6,273 nucleotides of DNA from Gammaproteobacteria bacterium (GTDB taxonomy: Bacteria; Pseudomonadota; Gammaproteobacteria; Pseudomonadales; Pseudohongiellaceae), in NCBI GenBank assembly GCA_003514305.1, contig DORE01000027.1:1-6273 (forward strand), in the 5' to 3' direction. Below, one piece after another: positions 1 to 5,173 of this stretch. The notes beneath the pieces are model-generated. The model did no database searches, was not told the origin of the DNA, and saw nothing but the letters and a program-made list of their open reading frames with translations. The position numbers and the translations under genes are program-made. How positions within the stretch are numbered: position 1 is the first letter of the stretch; each line of letters opens with the position of its first letter.

Positions 1-5
1 TGCCT

Positions 6-64
6 ATAGTGTCGCATAGTGGTAAAAAGTGGTGTTTTTAGTATTTAAGTGGGATCAAGTGGAA
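6..64 (+). promoter_or_regulatory. Putative MraZ operator: 10-bp-phased AGTGG box array
   Basis: The motif AGTGG or AGTGT begins at 8, 18, 28, 48 and 58, always in the same 10-bp phase. The slot at 38 is degenerate (TTAGT). The boxes at 28, 48 and 58 are preceded by A (AAGTGG), and those at 8 and 18 by AT (ATAGTG). In E. coli, MraZ is known to bind TGGGN direct repeats separated by 5-nt spacers upstream of mraZ, which is a 10-bp period. Here the corresponding words are TGTCG, TGGTA, TGGTG, TGGGA and TGGAA. Spacing, position just upstream of mraZ and core sequence all agree, so autoregulation of the operon by MraZ is the natural inference. The array may extend past the left edge of the window. 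Confidence 0.78.
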
Positions 65-72
65 AATATAGG
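44..72 (+). promoter_or_regulatory. Weak candidate promoter of the dcw operon
   Basis: TTTAAG (44-49) and TATAGG (67-72) are separated by 17 bp and could be a poor -35/-10 pair interleaved with the last two MraZ-type boxes. A better -10-like hexamer, TATAGT (5-10), overlaps the first box, but its -35 would lie at or beyond the left edge. With the first choice MraZ would block RNA polymerase binding directly. With the second the boxes would lie mainly downstream of the transcription start. The sequence does not decide between them, and the true promoter may be outside the window. Confidence 0.2.
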
Positions 73-107
73 CTGCGAGCTTCGGCGAGGGAATTTGGGT
101 ACAGGGC

Positions 108-563
108 ATGTTTCGTGGCATCAACGCAATCAATCTGGACGCTAAAGGACGAATGGCCATGCCAGCTCGTTATCGCGAGCAGTTGGTAGCTGGCAGCGCC
201 GGCCGGATGGTCGTTACAATCGATACGAATCATCGTTGTCTGCTACTTTATCCCTTGCCAGAGTGGGAGCAGATTGAGCGACAAATTGAGTCCCTCTCCA
301 GCTTCGACCCCATGTCTCAACGGGTTAAGCATCTACTGATAGGTCATGCGAACGATCTGGAACTCGATAACAGTGGACGCATTTTGCTGCCCCAGGAACT
401 CCGGCAGTACGCGGAATTAGAAAAGCATATTTGTCTAATTGGGCAGGGTAAGAAATTAGAAATCTGGGACCAGCAAAGCTGGTCTGAACAGCGAGATAAC
501 TGGCTTACGGAGAGCGCTGCAGAAGGTGAGCTGCCAGAAAATCTGAGAACGCTTTCGCTTTAA
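108..563 (+). CDS. mraZ: Transcriptional regulator MraZ
   Basis: This is the DNA-binding regulator that heads most dcw clusters and, in E. coli, represses its own operon. The protein has 151 residues, against about 152 in E. coli. It has the two tandem AbrB/SpoVT-type swapped-hairpin halves of the family: NLDAKGRMAMPARYR at residues 9-23 and the matching DNSGRILLP at 87-95. Other family signatures are the MFRG start, CLLLYPLPEW (44-53), RVKHLLIGHA (72-81) and a C-terminal LSL. The ATG at 108 is fixed by MFRG and by an in-frame TAG at 69-71 with no other good start between. Its ribosome site is poor: GAGGG at 87-91 is 16 nt away and AGGG at 103-106 only 1 nt away. The phased boxes upstream are its likely target. 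Identification is secure; the target is inferred from the family. Confidence 0.98.
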   Translation: MFRGINAINLDAKGRMAMPARYREQLVAGSAGRMVVTIDTNHRCLLLYPLPEWEQIERQIESLSSFDPMSQRVKHLLIGHANDLELDNSGRILLPQELRQYAELEKHICLIGQGKKLEIWDQQSWSEQRDNWLTESAAEGELPENLRTLSL

Positions 564-588
564 CCGAACGCAAAGGCGGCCAGTACTA

Positions 589-1536
589 ATGAGGCATCAT
601 GAAACTGTTCTGCAACGAGAAGCGGTATCAGCTCTAAATGTTCGTCCTGATGGTAGATACGTAGACGCTACCTTCGGTCGCGGAGGACATGCTAGAGCAA
701 TATTGGATATTTTAGGTGTGGAGGGGGTGCTTCTGGCGCTGGACCGCGATCCCGAAGCGATCGCGGTCGCTCAGGAGCTCATGGGGCAAGACCCCCGTGT
801 GATTGTCGTAAAAACACCATTTGGCGCATTGGAGCGCGTTATGGTGGAAAAGCAGTTGCGTTGCACGGTAAACGGAGTGTTGTTCGACCTGGGCGTGTCT
901 TCTCCACAACTCGATGACCCCGTCCGCGGGTTCAGTTTCATGCGAGATGGCCCGCTCGATATGAGAATGGACAGTGAAACAACAGACTCTGCGGCAGATT
1001 GGCTTGCTAGTGCCACAGAACAACAGATAGCTGATGTGATTTACAGACTGGGGGAAGAGCGCCATTCAAGAAGAATAGCCCGGGCTATTGTGAAGGCAAG
1101 GACTCGTATGGCGATAACGCGAACCGGTCAACTTGCAGAAATTGTCAAGCAGGCTCACCCTGCCTGGGAAAAGCACAAGCATCCTGCCACTAGAACATTT
1201 CAGGCAATACGCATGCATATCAACAACGAGCTATCCGAGTTGACATCGGCGCTTGAAGCCGCCGTAAACAATCTTGCCGTTGGTGGCCGGCTTGTGGTGA
1301 TAAGTTTTCATTCCCTTGAAGATCGAATAGTCAAGAAATTCATGGCGAAGTGCTCTAAAGGGGACGCTTTTCCTCGAGATGTTCCAGTCACCGCTGAGCA
1401 GCTTTGCCCTTCCCTCAAATTGATTGGTCGTCCAATACGCCCGGCAACGGATGAAGTTCAGACAAACAACAGAGCTCGCAGCGCCGTGATGAGAGTAGCA
1501 GAAAAACTTGAAGCCCGACCGGCGGTGAATTTGTGA
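589..1536 (+). CDS. rsmH: 16S rRNA (cytosine(1402)-N(4))-methyltransferase RsmH
   Basis: RsmH (formerly MraW) uses S-adenosylmethionine to methylate N4 of C1402 in the 16S rRNA decoding centre of the small subunit. The protein has 315 residues (E. coli about 313) and every family block: the AdoMet-binding DATFGRGGH at 26-34, LDRDP at 51-55, DLGVSSPQLDD at 100-110, RGFSFMRDGPLDMRM at 113-127, HPATRTFQAIR at 198-208, ISFHSLEDRIVK at 238-249 and the C-terminal NRARSAVMR at 294-302. The start ATG at 589 follows AAAGG (572-576) with a rather long 12-nt spacer; no alternative start lies between it and the end of mraZ, 25 nt upstream. Its stop overlaps the ftsL start in GTGA. In E. coli the lethality of excess MraZ is relieved by extra RsmH, which may explain why the pair stays linked. 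A perfect inverted repeat lies at 742-768 within the gene. Confidence 0.98.
   Translation: MRHHETVLQREAVSALNVRPDGRYVDATFGRGGHARAILDILGVEGVLLALDRDPEAIAVAQELMGQDPRVIVVKTPFGALERVMVEKQLRCTVNGVLFDLGVSSPQLDDPVRGFSFMRDGPLDMRMDSETTDSAADWLASATEQQIADVIYRLGEERHSRRIARAIVKARTRMAITRTGQLAEIVKQAHPAWEKHKHPATRTFQAIRMHINNELSELTSALEAAVNNLAVGGRLVVISFHSLEDRIVKKFMAKCSKGDAFPRDVPVTAEQLCPSLKLIGRPIRPATDEVQTNNRARSAVMRVAEKLEARPAVNL
742..768 (+). repeat. Perfect 10-bp inverted repeat inside rsmH
   Basis: GACCGCGATC (742-751) is the exact reverse complement of GATCGCGGTC (759-768), with a 7-nt loop CCGAAGC. It contains the palindromic octamer GCGATCGC (757-764). The stem is GC-rich and would be stable in the mRNA. It encodes the DRDPEAIAV stretch of the AdoMet-binding fold, so part of the symmetry comes from protein constraint. 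No T-run follows, so it is not an intrinsic terminator. Whether it has any role is unknown. Confidence 0.6.
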
Positions 1537-1904
1537 GCGCATCCTATATCAGATTTGCAGAGCGGCAGGAAAGCCCTGAGCGCGAGGCCCCCGAGTCAAT
1601 TTCTGTTTGGCTTGGTTTTGCCTCCGGACGATCCGTGCTTATGTATATTTTACTGACTTCCTTGCTTGCATCTGGCCTGATGGTTGTAAAAACAACCCAT
1701 GAAAATAGGCTTGCTTTCAACGAGCTTCAGCTGCTACGCGAAGAGGCAAATCAGTTGGACGTGGAATGGGGCCAACTGTTGCTTGAGCAAAGTACATTTG
1801 GGCTGGACGGCCGGATAGAGCAGAAGGCAACGCGGGAACTGCAAATGCAAGTCCCACAAATTAGTGACATTATTGTGGTGAGCCTGCATGATCAAGAGCC
1901 TTAA
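1533..1904 (+). CDS. ftsL: Cell division protein FtsL
   Basis: FtsL is a small bitopic inner-membrane protein that forms the FtsQ-FtsB-FtsL complex and helps activate FtsW and FtsI at the septum. The protein has 123 residues (E. coli 121). It has a cytoplasmic N-terminus of about 33 residues, one membrane segment at roughly 34-53 (SVLMYILLTSLLASGLMVVK), then a periplasmic helical, leucine-rich coiled-coil stretch at about 55-88, including RLAFNELQLLREEANQLDVEW. The LQMQVP motif at 103-108 and the adjoining RIEQKATREL are typical of the gammaproteobacterial family. The start is GTG at 1533, overlapping the rsmH TGA as GTGA, preceded by a CGGTGA element (1523-1528). The next in-frame ATG, codon 37, would delete the cytoplasmic tail and cut into the membrane segment. 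The sequence family is divergent, but length, topology and position make the call firm. Confidence 0.95.
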   Translation: MSASYIRFAERQESPEREAPESISVWLGFASGRSVLMYILLTSLLASGLMVVKTTHENRLAFNELQLLREEANQLDVEWGQLLLEQSTFGLDGRIEQKATRELQMQVPQISDIIVVSLHDQEP

Positions 1905-3612
1905 ATCAATGATGAGCCAGTGGCGGGTGCTTCTAGTCCTGTCGGCTTTGTTCCTCTGTGTCTTAACTATCGCGTGGAAGTTAAGCACCCTTCATGTGCT
2001 GCAGAGCGATTTTCTTAAATTAGAGGGTGACAAACGCACGATTCGGAATATTCCACTTGTTGCGCATCGGGGCTTGATTACTGATCGGAACGGTGAACCG
2101 CTTGCGGTCAGTACTCCGGTTCAGTCGATCTGGGTGGATCCAAGCAAGCTGGTCGATGCTCCGGACATCACGGAAGCATTGGCGGCTGCATTGGAGCTAA
2201 ATCCCGAATTGCTGGCCAATTCAATTGCGAGCCATGCGTCTGCCAAGTTTCTCTACGTGAAAAGGAGGCTGGCTCCGGCTGACGCAAAAAAAGTGCTAGA
2301 CCTGGACCTAAGTCATGTGGGCACACAACAGGAATATCAGAGATTTTACCCACAGGGCGAAGTAACGTCACATTTGATCGGCTTCAGCAATATAGACGAT
2401 ATTGGTCAGGAAGGCCTGGAGTTGACGTACAACGATTGGCTGAGTGGCACACCGGGTAAGCGTCAGATAATCCAGGATCGCCGTGGCCATATTATTGAGG
2501 AGCTCCATACTATCCAACCCGCTGAGCCGGGGCAAAATCTGTCTCTTTCAATTGACTTTCAGTTACAAAACCTTGCGTATCGATCTCTGAAGGCGGAATT
2601 TATTACCCGTCGTGCTAAGGCAGCGTCTGTGGTCGTTCTCGATGTGAGCACAGGTGAGGTTTTGGCGATGGTGAATCAGCCGTCCTACAACCCCCACAAT
2701 AAAGCTGAATTGACAGATTTTAGTGTTCTCCGAAACCGAGCAATTACTGACGTTTTTGAACCTGGCTCGACTGTCAAGCCTTTTACTATCGTCGCCGCTC
2801 TGGAGTCTGCATTATTTGAACCAGAAACCATTATAGAAACGAGCCCTGGCTGGATGATGATTGGTCCAAATGAGGTTAAGGATATCTTCAATTACGGCAC
2901 ATTAAGTTTGTCTTCTGTGATAACTAAATCCAGCAACATCGGGACCAGTAAAATAGCATTTAAAATAGGTGCAGAGCCGATTCGAGATGTGTTGCAAAGG
3001 GCAGGGTTTGGAGAGGTTCCGGGGACAAGTTTTCCCGGAGAGCGCGGAGGCGTATTGCCTAGTCCTCGTCGCTGGAGCCCCATTGAAACAGCGACTCTGT
3101 CTTACGGTTATGGCTTGTCGGCTTCGGCGCTTCAGTTGGCTATTGCGTACTCCGTGATAGCCGACAGTGGTATCCGAAAGCCTGTTTCATTGTTAAAACT
3201 TTCAGATGAAGAGCTTAAGCAGCTTCCTCGGTCGCAGGTCATTAGCTCGGCTATCACTACTCAGGTCAAGGCAATGCTTGAGACTGTCGTTGATTCAAGT
3301 CGTGGAGGATCTGCGGTTGACGCCAACATTCCATTTTATAAAGTGGCTGGCAAGACCGGTACTGCTCATGTTGTGGGTGAATACGGTTACGAGGACAATT
3401 TACACAACTCTTTTTTTGTTGGCCTGGTTCCCGCTTCGGACCCGGGGATTGTTGTTGTGGTAGTGATTAATGAGCCAAGGGGAGACGAGCATTATGGTGG
3501 GCAGGTAGCCGCGCCGGTATTTTCGCAAATAGCCGCTGGGGCGATGAGAATCTTAAACATTTCTCCAGACAAAATGCCTGCTCAAAACCTTTTGAGTAGT
3601 AGCGCCCAATGA
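1888..3612 (+). CDS. ftsI: Septal peptidoglycan D,D-transpeptidase FtsI (PBP3)
   Basis: FtsI is the monofunctional class B penicillin-binding protein that cross-links septal peptidoglycan in the periplasm, working with FtsW and FtsQLB. The protein has 574 residues (E. coli 588). It has a short cytoplasmic tail, a membrane anchor at about 13-30, the pedestal motif RGLITDRNGEPLAVS (61-75), a pedestal/dimerisation region including RFYPQGEVTSHLIGFSN (152-168), then the transpeptidase domain. The active-site triad is complete: STVK at 294-297 with nucleophile Ser294, SSN at 348-350 and KTGTA at 489-493. YYGG-like HYGGQVAAPVF lies at 535-545. The start ATG at 1888 has GGTGAG (1877-1882) 5 nt upstream and overlaps ftsL by 17 nt. 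Met8 and Met9 (1909 and 1912) are later possible starts but lack such a site. The C-terminus overlaps murE in ATGA. It is expected to be a beta-lactam target. Confidence 0.98.
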   Translation: MIKSLKSMMSQWRVLLVLSALFLCVLTIAWKLSTLHVLQSDFLKLEGDKRTIRNIPLVAHRGLITDRNGEPLAVSTPVQSIWVDPSKLVDAPDITEALAAALELNPELLANSIASHASAKFLYVKRRLAPADAKKVLDLDLSHVGTQQEYQRFYPQGEVTSHLIGFSNIDDIGQEGLELTYNDWLSGTPGKRQIIQDRRGHIIEELHTIQPAEPGQNLSLSIDFQLQNLAYRSLKAEFITRRAKAASVVVLDVSTGEVLAMVNQPSYNPHNKAELTDFSVLRNRAITDVFEPGSTVKPFTIVAALESALFEPETIIETSPGWMMIGPNEVKDIFNYGTLSLSSVITKSSNIGTSKIAFKIGAEPIRDVLQRAGFGEVPGTSFPGERGGVLPSPRRWSPIETATLSYGYGLSASALQLAIAYSVIADSGIRKPVSLLKLSDEELKQLPRSQVISSAITTQVKAMLETVVDSSRGGSAVDANIPFYKVAGKTGTAHVVGEYGYEDNLHNSFFVGLVPASDPGIVVVVVINEPRGDEHYGGQVAAPVFSQIAAGAMRILNISPDKMPAQNLLSSSAQ

Positions 3613-5162
3613 CTTCGAACCCAGCATCAACAGTCAGCATGTCAGCATCTCTGAAGGATCTTATTTGGGGTCTTGTTGATGTCGAAACCCTCTCGCTGCC
3701 TGAATTGGCGGTACCCGTCACGGGTATTCAGATCGATAGCAGAAAATTAGCTCCTGGTGATCTGTTTATCGCCTATTTTGGCCACAACCATGACGCGCGG
3801 GACTACATTCCTGCTGCGCTTGACCATGAGGTTTCTGCCGTTCTGGCTGAGTCGGGGGGTGAATGGCAAGGTGTCCAGATTGTTAGGGGCAAACCAGTAA
3901 TTGCGGTGGATAATTTGACCGTAAAAATAAGTGAAGTTGCGGCAAGATTTTACGGTAGACCCAGTAACTCCCTCACTGTCTTTGGGGTCACAGGTACAAA
4001 TGGTAAAACCAGTTGCTCGCAGTTTATGGCGCAAGTTCTGCGAGCCGTTGGTAAAAATTGTGGTGTCATCGGAACGCTTGGCTACGGCCCATTTGATGAC
4101 TTGCTTGCAACTGATTTGACTACGCCTGATGCGGTATTTACCCAGATGGCTTTGGCAGAAATGAGTCAAAGAGGCATAGACCTTGTGGCTATGGAGGCTT
4201 CTTCAGTTGGACTGCATCAAAAGCGCGTGGCAGCCGTCAATTTTAATACAGCGATTTTTACCAATTTGTCCCGTGATCACCTGGATTATCATGAGTGCAT
4301 GGAGAGCTACGCAGAAAATAAAAGGCAGCTCTTCACTATGCCTGGATTGCGCAGGGCCGTAATCAACCTTGATGACCAGTTTGCACTATCTTTCATTGAT
4401 GCAGTTTCGAGCGATGTGCAGGTTTGGACATATAGTGCTTGCAATCAATCCGCGTCCGTTTATGCCAAGAATGTAACTCTCGGCCGAAATGGATTTGCCG
4501 CTGATCTAGTGACTCCGATTGGTGAGGCTAAATTGGAAGCGGAACTTCTCGGTCATTTCAATTTCAGTAACGTTCTGGCTGTTGTTACCACCATGATTGG
4601 ATATTTAGAAGTCGACAGCCAAGCTTCACTGCAGGCATTGTGTGATGAAGTGTCACGACTAAAACCGGTTACTGGGCGGATGGAAATAGTGGGCAATTCT
4701 GACGTTACTGCTGTTGTCGACTATGCTCATACTCCAGATGGACTGCGCAGTGCATTAAGAGCTCTGCGTGATCACTTTGATGGGGCAATCTGGTGTGTCT
4801 TCGGCTGCGGAGGCAATCGGGATAAGGGCAAGCGCCCAATGATGGGTGAAATAGCGGAACAATACGCGGACCATATCATTCTGACGGATGATAATCCCCG
4901 CAATGAGTCGGGCGAAGGAATTGTTGAGCACATTCAGAGTGGAATGTTGGAACCCAATAGGTGCACGATAATTCGTGATCGGGCATCGGCAATCGAGGCG
5001 GCAATCAATGAGGCTGAGTCCGGCGATGTGGTATTGGTCGCGGGTAAAGGTCATGAGACCTATCAAGAAAGCAATGGGGTTCGGTTGCTCTTTAGCGACA
5101 AAAATCAGTTGCGCATAGCTCTCCAGACGCGAACCTGGAGCCCCAGAGGCCAAAAGCATTGA
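3609..5162 (+). CDS. murE: UDP-MurNAc-L-Ala-D-Glu:meso-diaminopimelate ligase MurE
   Basis: MurE is the cytoplasmic ATP-dependent ligase that adds the third residue of the peptidoglycan stem peptide. The protein has 517 residues, slightly longer than E. coli (495), the excess being spread between both ends. Visible motifs are the N-terminal uridine-site DSRK (43-46), the P-loop VTGTNGKTS (127-135), TNLSRDHLDYH (218-228), Lys238 in YAENKRQ as the expected carbamylated lysine, GHFNFSNVLA (315-324), GRMEI (356-360), VVDYAHTPDGL (369-379), FGCGGNRDKGKRP (398-410) and DDNPR (427-431). DNPR with Arg431 is the known signature of meso-DAP rather than L-lysine specificity. One oddity is Val200 in EASSVGL where the family normally has His (SSHGL or SSHAL). 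The start ATG at 3609 overlaps the ftsI stop as ATGA. It lacks a clear Shine-Dalgarno, so translational coupling is likely; Met11 (3639) is an alternative that also lacks one. Confidence 0.97.
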   Translation: MTSNPASTVSMSASLKDLIWGLVDVETLSLPELAVPVTGIQIDSRKLAPGDLFIAYFGHNHDARDYIPAALDHEVSAVLAESGGEWQGVQIVRGKPVIAVDNLTVKISEVAARFYGRPSNSLTVFGVTGTNGKTSCSQFMAQVLRAVGKNCGVIGTLGYGPFDDLLATDLTTPDAVFTQMALAEMSQRGIDLVAMEASSVGLHQKRVAAVNFNTAIFTNLSRDHLDYHECMESYAENKRQLFTMPGLRRAVINLDDQFALSFIDAVSSDVQVWTYSACNQSASVYAKNVTLGRNGFAADLVTPIGEAKLEAELLGHFNFSNVLAVVTTMIGYLEVDSQASLQALCDEVSRLKPVTGRMEIVGNSDVTAVVDYAHTPDGLRSALRALRDHFDGAIWCVFGCGGNRDKGKRPMMGEIAEQYADHIILTDDNPRNESGEGIVEHIQSGMLEPNRCTIIRDRASAIEAAINEAESGDVVLVAGKGHETYQESNGVRLLFSDKNQLRIALQTRTWSPRGQKH

Positions 5163-5173
5163 TTGGAGAAATG
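5145..5173 (+). promoter_or_regulatory. murE/murF junction with two competing murF starts
   Basis: AGAGG (5145-5149) is a good ribosome site placed 9 nt before an in-frame TTG (5159-5161) that overlaps the murE stop as TTGA, echoing the GTGA and ATGA junctions earlier in the operon. The in-frame ATG at 5171 lies 4 codons later, with GGAGA (5165-5169) only 1 nt upstream, too close to act as a normal site. Either TTG initiation or reinitiation at the ATG after murE termination would couple the genes. A small inverted repeat, CTCCAG (5121-5126) with CTGGAG (5135-5140), lies just upstream and may be chance. Confidence 0.55.

Noticed and set aside
8..62. Short phased repeats as a CRISPR or tandem-repeat array
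   Set aside because: The repeated unit is only 5-6 bases with 10-bp spacing, which fits a transcription factor operator and not a CRISPR array.
742..768. Inverted repeat as an intrinsic terminator or attenuator
   Set aside because: No T-run follows the stem and it lies in the middle of an essential-type operon gene.
712..1065. Minus-strand open frames within rsmH
   Set aside because: Two overlapping frames in different phases both read through the conserved RsmH core; neither looks protein-like.
1231..1542. 103-codon minus-strand open frame over the end of rsmH
   Set aside because: It is a shadow of the conserved RsmH C-terminal motifs; the 4-nt rsmH/ftsL overlap leaves no room for its own signals.
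3206..3463. 85-codon plus-strand open frame inside ftsI in another phase
   Set aside because: It overlaps the transpeptidase domain containing KTG and only reflects that domain's codon composition.
3747..4169. 140-codon open frame on the minus strand within murE
   Set aside because: It lies wholly antisense to well-conserved murE sequence, has no recognisable motifs and no plausible start context.
5121..5140. Inverted repeat CTCCAG/CTGGAG near the end of murE as a regulatory hairpin
   Set aside because: A 6-bp stem with an 8-nt loop inside coding sequence is within chance expectation; mentioned only as context for the murF start.
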